A stretch of DNA of 64,000 nt from Deltaproteobacteria bacterium (lineage in GTDB: Bacteria; Desulfobacterota; Desulfuromonadia; Geobacterales; Pseudopelobacteraceae): positions 1-64,000 of the forward strand of contig JAJXWO010000017.1 in assembly GCA_021781535.1 (NCBI GenBank), in the 5' to 3' direction. The position numbers and the translations under genes are program-made. Each line of letters starts with the position of its first letter. Within the stretch, counting starts at the first letter, position 1. Positions 8,675 to 17,709 of the stretch are shown here, piece by piece. The notes under the pieces were generated by a model that searched no databases, was not told where the DNA came from, and saw only the letters and a list, made by a program, of their open reading frames with translations.

Positions 8675-9565
8675 TTACGGCAACCGCCCTTCCCGGCGAA
8701 GTTTTGCAAGGATTTCATTGATCCTGGGCATGGCAGCCAGGGTCGCCTTTTCCCCTTCCATGATCGCCTCGTTGCGGTGACTGAAATCCGCTGATCCGAC
8801 AAACCCCACGATTGGCTTGATAACCACGTCGGCCTGGCTGATCGGAATCAGGGACATCTTGCTGTACATGATCTGTATCGATTTCATGATGGTGTCAATC
8901 GTCGAGGTCGGGACAACAGAATCTACGCCGGAAGAGATGTCAACGGCGATCACGATGTCGGCACCATACTGTCTGGCTACATCGACCGCCAGCGGATCGA
9001 CGACGCCACCATCGACATAGCTGGTCCCGGAAAATCTTGCCGGCTGAAACACTCCCGGAATAGCACAGCTTGCCTGGACGGCCATGCCGGTATTACCGGA
9101 ATGAAACACAACTTGCTCGCCGGTTTTGATATCGGTGGCAACGGCATAAAAGGGAATTTTAAGTTTCTCGATCGCAGCATTATGTACTTTCGTGTTGATA
9201 AAGTTCCGCAGACGATCTCCGCTCAGGAAGCCGTTGTCGGGAATTACCAGTTCGGCGACGTCACTTCTCTCGATCGACATGCTGATCTGCTGCAGCGCGT
9301 AGGCATCATACCCATAGGCAGACAGGCTTCCGACAAAGCTCCCGACACTTGTGCCGACGATCATCTGGATCGGCACCTTGTTGTTCTCAAGGATTTTCAG
9401 GACGCCGACGTGGGCAAACCCTTTTGAGGCGCCGGCACCAAGGACGAGCGCAATTTTAGCGGGGCGTTGCGGCTGTGTTTGCACCGGGGGCGTTGTAGCG
9501 CACGCGGAAATGATCAGGCTGCAACAGACACATACGTATAGTTTTATCGTTTTGACAGTCATCAT
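8675..9565 (-). CDS. patatin-like phospholipase (RssA-like)
   Basis: LVLGAGASKGFAHVGVLKILE, GTSVGS lipase box, DGGVVDPLAVD. Confidence 0.88.
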   Translation of the reverse strand: MMTVKTIKLYVCVCCSLIISACATTPPVQTQPQRPAKIALVLGAGASKGFAHVGVLKILENNKVPIQMIVGTSVGSFVGSLSAYGYDAYALQQISMSIERSDVAELVIPDNGFLSGDRLRNFINTKVHNAAIEKLKIPFYAVATDIKTGEQVVFHSGNTGMAVQASCAIPGVFQPARFSGTSYVDGGVVDPLAVDVARQYGADIVIAVDISSGVDSVVPTSTIDTIMKSIQIMYSKMSLIPISQADVVIKPIVGFVGSADFSHRNEAIMEGEKATLAAMPRINEILAKLRREGRLP

Positions 9566-9719
9566 GGTGACCTCGTTACTGACGATGCTCTGGACTCCGT
9601 AATTATCATGACTATATACCTTAACAGAGGGGTGTACACAATACAACCTGGTCGCGAGAAATCGTGCCGCGTGAACTCTGACGTGGTACCGTCCCGCCGT
9701 ACCTCAGTCAAGACGGGAA

Positions 9720-10022
9720 TCAGCATAACTCCAGCTGTCCTATGACTGATGGCAGGTGTTTGGGCGCTTTGATCCGCAGCTGTTTATTGACATTCATTCT
9801 GCCGAATACAACCTGAATGTCGCTGGCCGCGACGCCGAACTCTTCAGCCAGAAAACGAACCATATGGTCGGTCGCTCTCCCCGAGTGCGGCACTGCTGTT
9901 ACGCTCACGCAGAGCTGATGGCCCTTAACCTTGCCGATTGCGTCTCGTTTAGCATTGGGTGTGCCGAGGATATTAAGGACAAGGGTGTCCCCCTCCCAGG
10001 TAAAAAACGGTTGTTTCATCAT
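9720..10022 (-). CDS. DUF167/YggU family protein
   Basis: LVLNILGTPNAKRDAIGKVKGHQLCVSVTAVPHSGRATDHMVRFLAEEFGV. Confidence 0.85.
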   Translation of the reverse strand: MMKQPFFTWEGDTLVLNILGTPNAKRDAIGKVKGHQLCVSVTAVPHSGRATDHMVRFLAEEFGVAASDIQVVFGRMNVNKQLRIKAPKHLPSVIGQLELC

Positions 10023-10216
10023 CCCTCCGGTGGGTGCGTGAGTAAACGTCTCCCGGGTGACGCGAGGTGATCTTCCGGATGCTGCCATTGTTACTCCGGC
10101 GTCGCCTGCCTGTCAACGGATCGCATCAACCGGCAACACCCTGACGGCTGACGTTCGTGCCGTTTGTCAAACCGGCGTTTTCAGGTTACAGTCTCTATGC
10201 GGGGGAACGAGTACGC

Positions 10217-13200
10217 ATGAATGACACGGCAGCGGGAAAAAACAGATACAGGACGGTACAAAAGCTGCTGATCCGCAGCTTCCTGGTGGTGGTGTGTCTC
10301 TGCACGCTCGGCGCTATTTTCCTGAAAATCTATCTGGGAACACCGCATGCGTCTTCCCTGCTGTCCAGAACGCTGACCTCCTATCTCCACCAGTCGGTCC
10401 GTGTCACCTCCCTGCACACCGCAGGCGGTTCCCTCTATCTCACGGGGGTCTCGCTGGGCAACCCGCCTGATCTCCCGCCCGGTAATCTTGCCGAGGCTGA
10501 TTCCATCATTATTGCGCCAAATTGGGGAGCCCTGCTGACCGGGAGGCGGAGTGTGCGGCTTATCGCTTTCGAAGGGGTGAAGCTCAATCTTCAAAAAAAT
10601 AGCGCCGGCGTCTGGAATTTTTCGAGGCTGCTGCATCTTTTCGCCGATAAAAAAACTACCGGCACGGAGCTGTTCGTTGGGCAGCTTATTGTCAAAGATG
10701 GCGCCTTTCAGATTAACGGGCGCGGAGCGAAAGGGATTTCGCTGCAGCTGCTCAATCTGGCGACCAAGGGATCTGATAACGCCCGGATCAAACTGTCATT
10801 CGAGGATGCCGCACGGAATAACTACACCGTCACCGGAACAACCCGCCCCGGACCCAGACCCACGTTTGATCTGACACTGGCGGCGCCGTCCCTCTCCTTG
10901 AACAGCCTCGCCGCACTGCTGAAGCAGAAAAACACTCCTCTTTCCGGAGAGAGCAACGGGAGCTTGCAGGTGACTGCCGTTCTCCAGGACGGCCGGCTTC
11001 GCGCCGGCGGCAGACTGGATTTCAGCCGTTTGCCCGTTCCTTTACCCAAAAGAGCGCTCCCCGTGACCGGCAGCATCACGTTCGCTGCGGTCTATACCAG
11101 CAACACGGATGAAGCCCGCCTGGAGTCCCTCTCCGTAACTGCCGACAACATCATGAAAGGGCATGCCTCCGGAACGATCTCCAGGGTGAGTAGTGAACGG
11201 CGCTTTGCCGTTGAAGTCGGCATTGACGAGCTGAATCTTGCCGCGCTGGCGTTGCTGCTCCCTGAAGTGGAACGCGCAAAAACGGCACTAGGCGGCACAC
11301 TGCGCAGCTCGGGGCTTCGCGTTTCAGGATCCGGCGGCCAGGGGCTCACCAGCGCACGCGGCGTGGTGATGCTGAAAAACTGTTACCTTGAGAGAGCGGG
11401 ACAACCCATCTTCACGGCGCTCACGGGTACGGCCCGTTTTTCACCTGTTCCGGCCGGGTTTCTGGTAAAAGGAAGGTTTTCTCAAGGTGAGACACGCAGT
11501 GCCGCTCTCCTCGAAACGCTGCAGGCCCCGTTTGAAATCACTCTGTCCCGTCGGATGAAACTCCTCAAGGGCGGGATTTCGTCTCTGAGCGCCACCGTCA
11601 TGGGTCTTGCGGTTGACGGCCGTCTCGGGTACAGCGCAGCGGCGCCCGCTCCCTTCACCGCCGCACTCCGGATATCGTCCGCGCGGTTTTCATCACTGCA
11701 TCACCTCCCTGAAAAACTTCATCTGCAGCTGGCTTCCGGCAGCGGTTTTCTCGATCTGGAGGCCGCGGGGCGCGGCGTGCGGGATTTTACCGCTGCGGCG
11801 ACAGCCCGGGTTTCGGCCGTGCAGGGGACACGGAGCGGCACACGCTTCGGCATAAAAACCGGCGTCATGGATTCCCGCATCATCAGGAAAAACGGACCGG
11901 TCAGCGCCACGGGAAATGCCCGCTTCACCGGTCTTTCGCTTGACGGCAGGGAAGGGGATGCGCGGTTTTCCTACCGGATTGCGAATCGGACGGCTGTTCT
12001 TGACGATACCGTATTCAGTTTCGCCGGCATCTCCGGTGCCATTGCCCGCCTTACGGCAGTGATTCCCGCAAAAGAAGCCACTGCTGCAACGGTGCGCTAC
12101 CCGCTCTCCCTTGATGTTGCCGGCGGGGAGCTTCGGCGGGGGCAGGTTGATCTGCACGGTTTTTCCGGCACCGTACGTGGCAGCTATCGTTCAGACTCGC
12201 GCGGCAGATGGCTGGAAGGGACGGCAGATGGTTCATTCGCGCGGGTCGCCTGGCAGGGGAGTACGGTTGCTTCGCCGGCTGTGCATGTCACGTTGTCCCG
12301 GACAGGAGGGCGGGGAACTGTCAGCGGCACGCTGCTGGAGGGAGCGCTGAGCGGAAAGATCGCATTCAATCCATTTTTCCTGCGTGAGGGGGGTGGGTTC
12401 GAGCTGGGTGTCAGGAGCGCGCGGCTGCAGGATCTCGGGAAGGTACTGTCCCGGCGCGGGGCGGCGACTCTTTCGAATGGAGCGCTCGACGCTGCCGTTA
12501 GCGGGAGTTATACCGCAGCCGCAGGTCTTGTCTGCCGTTTTGAAGCGAAGGGAAGCGATGTTGCGCTTACCGGCAGCGGTGGTAGGACTCTCTTCGGCGG
12601 CGGAGCGGTCACGCTGTCCGGCGGCATATCCGGACCGAGGGTCACCGTCAGCAATGCGCTTCTTTCGGCCGGAAAAGGGGTGGTGCTGCAGGTGAAGGGA
12701 GATGTTGACAATCCTCTCACGCCGCAGCGGGCAGGGACTCTTACCTTCTCACTTCCCCGGACATCCCTCACGAGTATCATCGACCCATTTGTGAACATGC
12801 TCCCGCGAGTGATCCAGGAAGCAACGGTGGATGGATCGATAGCATCCGAAGGCACGCTTACCCTGCGTGGCGGCAAACAGCTGCTGGACGGGGCCCTGAT
12901 GTTGAAGGGTGTTCAGCTTGAAGTGCCGTCACAGCAGTTAAGAGCGGCAGACATTAATGGCCGCATTCCTTTTTCTCTCGATCTCTCCGGAAATACCCCC
13001 GTTACCATCACGGAGGCATCACGCTTTACCCGGGAAAACTATCCTCTGCTCCTGAAACAGCTTCGTGCTGCACCGGTCAGCGCCCAGCCGTTCACCATCG
13101 GCAGCGTCGATTTCGGCTCGGTAACGCTTGGAGAAGTGCTGCTGCAGATCAGCGCCGGAAACGGAGTTACAAGGATCGAATCCCTGCGGTCGTCACTCTA

Positions 13201-13759
13201 CGAAGGGGCCCTGTTCGGCACCGGTTTCGCAGCGGTGAAGAAAGGGATCAGCTACCGGGCGGACCTGCTTATCAACGGACTCAGCCTGAAACGGTTCTGC
13301 GCGACAATTCCCAAAATAAAGGACTATATCTCTGGCCGTCTCGATGGCGTCATCAGTCTCAACGGCGAAGGGGCAACCATGGCGGGGGTGACCGGATTTG
13401 CCGACCTCTGGGTACGCGAGGGGGCCGGGGAAAAGATGCTCGTCAGCAAGGAATTTCTCCAGAAGTTGTCGGGCAAGAAACTGAGCGGGTTTTTCTTCAG
13501 ATCGGATCGCCCTTTTGACAGTGCGGAGATTGCCGCTATTCTGGAAGATGGTAATCTGACCTTCAACAGGCTTGATATTATGCACACCAATTTTTTCGGG
13601 GTCCGGGACCTGAGCGTTTCGATTGCACCGACCCAAAACCGGATTGCTCTCGATCATCTTTTCACTGCCATCAAGCAGGCTGCGGCCCGCGGCAAAGCTA
13701 GCACCGGAGAAAGCCCCGCTCCCGCTCCCGCTGAACAGGAATTCAAGTGGCAGGAATGA
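10217..13759 (+). CDS. large AsmA-like/YdbH-like intermembrane protein
   Basis: About 1180 aa, single N-terminal TM, repetitive beta-rich sequence; directly upstream of a DUF1318 gene as in ydbH-ynbE-ydbL operons. Confidence 0.75.
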   Translation: MNDTAAGKNRYRTVQKLLIRSFLVVVCLCTLGAIFLKIYLGTPHASSLLSRTLTSYLHQSVRVTSLHTAGGSLYLTGVSLGNPPDLPPGNLAEADSIIIAPNWGALLTGRRSVRLIAFEGVKLNLQKNSAGVWNFSRLLHLFADKKTTGTELFVGQLIVKDGAFQINGRGAKGISLQLLNLATKGSDNARIKLSFEDAARNNYTVTGTTRPGPRPTFDLTLAAPSLSLNSLAALLKQKNTPLSGESNGSLQVTAVLQDGRLRAGGRLDFSRLPVPLPKRALPVTGSITFAAVYTSNTDEARLESLSVTADNIMKGHASGTISRVSSERRFAVEVGIDELNLAALALLLPEVERAKTALGGTLRSSGLRVSGSGGQGLTSARGVVMLKNCYLERAGQPIFTALTGTARFSPVPAGFLVKGRFSQGETRSAALLETLQAPFEITLSRRMKLLKGGISSLSATVMGLAVDGRLGYSAAAPAPFTAALRISSARFSSLHHLPEKLHLQLASGSGFLDLEAAGRGVRDFTAAATARVSAVQGTRSGTRFGIKTGVMDSRIIRKNGPVSATGNARFTGLSLDGREGDARFSYRIANRTAVLDDTVFSFAGISGAIARLTAVIPAKEATAATVRYPLSLDVAGGELRRGQVDLHGFSGTVRGSYRSDSRGRWLEGTADGSFARVAWQGSTVASPAVHVTLSRTGGRGTVSGTLLEGALSGKIAFNPFFLREGGGFELGVRSARLQDLGKVLSRRGAATLSNGALDAAVSGSYTAAAGLVCRFEAKGSDVALTGSGGRTLFGGGAVTLSGGISGPRVTVSNALLSAGKGVVLQVKGDVDNPLTPQRAGTLTFSLPRTSLTSIIDPFVNMLPRVIQEATVDGSIASEGTLTLRGGKQLLDGALMLKGVQLEVPSQQLRAADINGRIPFSLDLSGNTPVTITEASRFTRENYPLLLKQLRAAPVSAQPFTIGSVDFGSVTLGEVLLQISAGNGVTRIESLRSSLYEGALFGTGFAAVKKGISYRADLLINGLSLKRFCATIPKIKDYISGRLDGVISLNGEGATMAGVTGFADLWVREGAGEKMLVSKEFLQKLSGKKLSGFFFRSDRPFDSAEIAAILEDGNLTFNRLDIMHTNFFGVRDLSVSIAPTQNRIALDHLFTAIKQAAARGKASTGESPAPAPAEQEFKWQE

Positions 13760-13845
13760 CGGATCTATGTGCCGAAGACGAACGGTACTTTTCTTGTCGA
13801 AGCGTTATGCTATAGTTAAAAAAATATCTGACCGGGGAGGCTCCT

Positions 13846-14511
13846 ATGCGCGTAACATGTATCAAATGGCTGGTGGCGGGGATGTGTGGTCTTCTTGCCG
13901 CGTGTGCAATAATCACCGTCAACGTCTATTTTCCTGAGAAGGCGGTGAAAGAGGCCTATAAATCGCTGGACGATGTGCTTCTGAAAAATGGTGCCGAAAA
14001 AACGCCGGATGTCGGAAAACCGCCGGCGGCAGAACCGGGCGCGACTGATGGCAAGCCGCAGAGCAATCTGTTCAAAGACCTGCCTGTTTTTTCGTTCTGC
14101 GCGGTTGCCCATGCCGCTGAAAACTACGCCGATGATCTGGCGATCGAGCTGGCCAGCATGCCGGAAGTCATAAAAGCCTACGAAGGCATGAGCAAGAGGT
14201 TGCCCCGGCTCACCGCGCTGTTCGACAGCGCTGCGGTCGGTCTGACGAACCAGGGACTGGTAACGGTGAGAGACAAGACGAAAATTACCGCCCAGGACGT
14301 GGAACTGGTAAACCGTGAAAACCAGAGCCGTAAGGTGGTCGTCACCAGCATGGCAAAGGCGATTTTAAAGATTACGAAAGTGAAAGAATCAAAAGAAGCG
14401 CTGGCTCAGGTTCTGGGAAAAGCAGCGGCAACCTACGCCGATACCAGGCGCGAAGAGGCGAAACCGGGATGGTGGATCCAGCTTGCAAATGGCCGCTGGA
14501 TCCAGAAATAG
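13846..14511 (+). CDS. DUF1318 (YdbL-like) lipoprotein with YnbE-like N-terminus
   Basis: Lipobox LLAACAIITVNVYFPEKAV; C-terminal GLVTVRDKTKITAQDVELVNRENQSRK. Confidence 0.8.
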   Translation: MRVTCIKWLVAGMCGLLAACAIITVNVYFPEKAVKEAYKSLDDVLLKNGAEKTPDVGKPPAAEPGATDGKPQSNLFKDLPVFSFCAVAHAAENYADDLAIELASMPEVIKAYEGMSKRLPRLTALFDSAAVGLTNQGLVTVRDKTKITAQDVELVNRENQSRKVVVTSMAKAILKITKVKESKEALAQVLGKAAATYADTRREEAKPGWWIQLANGRWIQK

Positions 14512-14541
14512 CACCTGAAAGAGATCGGTTTGCTGATCTGG

Positions 14542-15453
14542 TCAGTTGTTTCGCTTGATATACATGCTGATCAGGCGGCTCTCGATACTCAGGCGGAACA
14601 ACAGCGGCAGGAGGGCGGCCAGAAAGATGATGCCGCAGCCGAGCCATTCCCGGCTGTTCAGCCTCTCCCCCAGCACGAAAAAACCGGCGATCAGGCTCCA
14701 GATCGGGTCGAGGGTGTAGATCAGCCCGGCCCGGGTGGGGGTGACGTAGCGCTGATAGATGTTCTGGAGGGTGAAACAGAACACTGTCGGGAGGACAGCG
14801 CAGTAGACGACCGACAGAACGGCGGGCGGGGTGAAGCTGAAAGCGGGGAGGGGGAGCAGCAGTGTGGTGGCTCCGGCGATCAGCGAGACGGTGGCGAACT
14901 GAACGAGCGTGATCAGAAAAACATCATCGTCCTTCAGGACTTTGGACACCGAGATAATGTGGCAGGCGATCAGAAAGGCGCAGAATGTCGAGAAGATGTC
15001 TCCCCGGTTGAATCCGCTTCCGCCGCCGGTTGCCAGCAGTGCGATGCCGGCCACCGCCAGGGCGATGCCGGCCATGTTGACCCGCCCGATCCGGTCGCGC
15101 CAGATAATCCTGGTGATCATCGGGATGAAGAGTACGAAGAGGTTGTTGAGAATCCCGGCGCGCGAGATACTGGTCGCCTGGATGCCGAAGACGAAGCTCA
15201 AGTTGGTCAGCCCGAGGGCGGTTCCTACGATCATGCCGCGCATAAGAATCCCGGAATCCAGCTTTTTCAAGCGTCTGGAGCAAACCAGCAGCATGATCAG
15301 CGTGGCCAGAATGAACCGGCACAGCACAAACAGCTGTGGCGGGATCGTGGCGACGCCGATTTTGGTGAAAAGAAAACTGCCGCCCCAGAAGAAGGTGGTC
15401 AGTACGAGAAAAAAGTATACCCGGTTCATGGCGGGGGCTTTCGAGGTTGTCAT
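14542..15453 (-). CDS. EamA/DMT-family transporter
   Basis: About 10 hydrophobic segments; FFWGGSFLFTKIG, YTLDPIWSLIAGFFVLGERLN. Confidence 0.88.
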   Translation of the reverse strand: MTTSKAPAMNRVYFFLVLTTFFWGGSFLFTKIGVATIPPQLFVLCRFILATLIMLLVCSRRLKKLDSGILMRGMIVGTALGLTNLSFVFGIQATSISRAGILNNLFVLFIPMITRIIWRDRIGRVNMAGIALAVAGIALLATGGGSGFNRGDIFSTFCAFLIACHIISVSKVLKDDDVFLITLVQFATVSLIAGATTLLLPLPAFSFTPPAVLSVVYCAVLPTVFCFTLQNIYQRYVTPTRAGLIYTLDPIWSLIAGFFVLGERLNSREWLGCGIIFLAALLPLLFRLSIESRLISMYIKRNN

Positions 15454-15860
15454 GAGGGAGTGTTCTTTGCGGCAATCACCATATAATCGCCGATAACCGG
15501 CAGGTCTGCAGCGGCCCAATCCAGCTCCGTCATTCGCTCTGGCTCGATCCATTGCAGGGCGTGGTGCTCATGCGGCGTGATGATGCCGCCCGCCAGAGTG
15601 CAGGTGAACGGGTGGAGGGTGACGGTAAAATTTGTATACTGGTGGGTCGCCGGGGGTAGCGTCGCGCCGATACGGACGCTGACGCCAAGTTCCTCCATCA
15701 GTTCGCGGTGCAGGCACTCCTCGGGGGATTCGCCGGCTTCAATCTTGCCCCCCGGAAATTCCCATTTGAGCGGCAAGGCCATTGAGGCGCTCCGCTGCGC
15801 TGCCAGAACCTTCCCGTTCTGTTCTATGATTGCACAGGCCACGTGGAGATGGCGCATCAC
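15450..15860 (-). CDS. mutT: NUDIX hydrolase, MutT-like
   Basis: GGKIEAGESPEECLHRELMEELGV Nudix box. Confidence 0.92.
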   Translation of the reverse strand: MMRHLHVACAIIEQNGKVLAAQRSASMALPLKWEFPGGKIEAGESPEECLHRELMEELGVSVRIGATLPPATHQYTNFTVTLHPFTCTLAGGIITPHEHHALQWIEPERMTELDWAAADLPVIGDYMVIAAKNTPS

Positions 15861-16750
15861 AGGACCGCCGCATGATGCTGTTTCAACATCTGTTTGCCGA
15901 CCCAGCGGCAGGCGAACTGATAGGCGATCCGGCCGCTATTGTCCCCTTTGTCATATCCCCACTGTATTGCCGCTTCCCGTGCTTCATCGTCCCAGACAAG
16001 CGATGATCGCTGTTTGGCAAAGAGCTTTTCGACCCATTGCCGCGTGACGCTGATGTATTGCTCCTGGTTGAAAGGGTGAAAGCCGACCCAGAGTCCGAAC
16101 CGGCCGGAAAGTGAAATCTTTTCCTCAATCGCCTCGCCGTGGTGCATTTCGTTGTTTATCAGCATCGCGCCGCGGTTGTCGGTTTCAAACTCAGGCAGCA
16201 GGTGGCGGCGGTTTGAAGTGACGTAGATCAGGACGTTGCCGGGCGGTGCATAGACGGCGCCATCCAGGGCGCTTTTAAGCATTTTGTAGCTCGACTCCCC
16301 AACTTCGAACGAAACATCGTCGGAGAAGATAATAAAGCGGTACGGCAACCGTTTGATGCTGTCGACGATGTCCGGCAAGTGGATCAGGTCATTCTTGTCA
16401 ACCTGGACAATCCGCAGCCCCTGCACAGCATAATTGTTGAGCAGGGCCCGGATCAGCGACGATTTGCCGGTGCCGCGCGTACCCCAGAGCAGGGTGTTGT
16501 TGGCGGGATACCCGGCAAGAAACTGGCGGGTGTTCTCTTCAACGACCTGTTTCTGTTCTTCGATGCCGAGAAGGTCGTCCAGGCTGATCTGCTCGATACT
16601 CTCTACCGGTTCCAGGTAACCGGCGAAGGAGTGTCGCCTCCAGTTGGCGGCGTGGCAGAGCGCCCAATCGATATCGGCCACCGGTTTCGGCAGCAGAAGC
16701 TGCAGTGATGTGAGTACCTGTTTGAGTTGTGATGCCAGTTCATTGTCCAT
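15857..16750 (-). CDS. DUF815-family ATP-binding protein
   Basis: LLWGTRGTGKSSLIRALLNNY Walker A, FIIFSDDVSFEVGE, VTSNRRHLLPE. Confidence 0.88.
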   Translation of the reverse strand: MDNELASQLKQVLTSLQLLLPKPVADIDWALCHAANWRRHSFAGYLEPVESIEQISLDDLLGIEEQKQVVEENTRQFLAGYPANNTLLWGTRGTGKSSLIRALLNNYAVQGLRIVQVDKNDLIHLPDIVDSIKRLPYRFIIFSDDVSFEVGESSYKMLKSALDGAVYAPPGNVLIYVTSNRRHLLPEFETDNRGAMLINNEMHHGEAIEEKISLSGRFGLWVGFHPFNQEQYISVTRQWVEKLFAKQRSSLVWDDEAREAAIQWGYDKGDNSGRIAYQFACRWVGKQMLKQHHAAVL

Positions 16751-16898
16751 AGTGCCGCCTCGCGTGCCAGTTTATGAGCAGATGAACGTCAGAAAATGCG
16801 ATTGACGTTTCATTGGTAATAACATATTGTTTTTTGCACGTCAGCCAGAATTACCGGTTGATTACGTGATGTGACGCTAGTATCCGGAGAGTCGTACG

Positions 16899-17576
16899 AT
16901 GTTTTTAAAGGTTACCGATATTGCCGCCGCCATCGGCGTTGATGAAAAAACCGTGCTCAACTGGGTGAAAACCAAGGGACTTCCGGCTCACAAGCAGGAT
17001 GACCGTTATCGCATCAATCGGGTAGACCTCCTGGAATGGGCCACGAACCATGGGATCACAATTCCTCCCGAGATCTTTGCCGCCGGTGACGAAACTCCGG
17101 ATCGACCGCTTGTGTCCGATGCGCTGCTCCAGGGAGGGATCTTTTACGACCTGCCTGGCGATACCCCGGAATCGGCACTGCGTGAGGTTGTTTCCCGTCT
17201 CAAACTGCCCCGGAGCCTTGATCCGGAGTTCCTGCTGCAAACCTTGCTGGCACGTGAAGCGCTCGGTTCAACCGCCTTCGGAAACGGCATTGCCATCCCG
17301 CACGTGCGCAATCCGATTGTCGGGCAGACCGGTGAATCTGCCATCAGCCTCTGCTTTCTCAAGAATCCGATCGACTTTGATGCGATTGACGGCACGCCGG
17401 TTACAATCCTCTTTACCCTGGTAACTCCCAACGTCAAGGCGCATCTGCATCTGCTGGCCAAGTTGGCGTTCCTGCTGCATGACCAACGTTTTCAGGCTCT
17501 CCTGCACCGCCCCGGGACAGAAAACGAGATCATGACGGCTGTCCGTGAGCTGGAGGAAACCATCATCAGAAAGTAA
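16899..17576 (+). CDS. MerR/excisionase-type HTH fused to PTS EIIA (PtsN-like)
   Basis: KVTDIAAAIGVDEKTVLNWVKTKGLPAHKQDDRYRINRVDLLEW plus EIIA core REALGSTAFGNGIAIPHVRNP. Confidence 0.85.
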   Translation: MFLKVTDIAAAIGVDEKTVLNWVKTKGLPAHKQDDRYRINRVDLLEWATNHGITIPPEIFAAGDETPDRPLVSDALLQGGIFYDLPGDTPESALREVVSRLKLPRSLDPEFLLQTLLAREALGSTAFGNGIAIPHVRNPIVGQTGESAISLCFLKNPIDFDAIDGTPVTILFTLVTPNVKAHLHLLAKLAFLLHDQRFQALLHRPGTENEIMTAVRELEETIIRK

Positions 17577-17663
17577 GAAGTTATTTTCTGCTCTTTTAGT
17601 ACGATAGAAATAATTTCATGAATGTACTTATCCCGTTTATTGGGGCCGGCATAAAATAACTTC
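17577..17663 (+). repeat. 87-bp MITE/REP-like element with perfect 11-bp terminal inverted repeats
   Basis: GAAGTTATTTT...AAAATAACTTC termini; diverged copy at 61756-61841 in inverse orientation. Confidence 0.6.
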
Positions 17664-17709
17664 GTTTACGTACGTATCCTGTTTATCAGGGCCAGGAGGT
17701 GAGTGCATC

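Noticed and set aside
14530-15486. 318 aa highly charged plus-strand ORF
   Set aside because: Antisense of a DMT transporter; charged low-complexity composition typical of reverse-complemented TM segments
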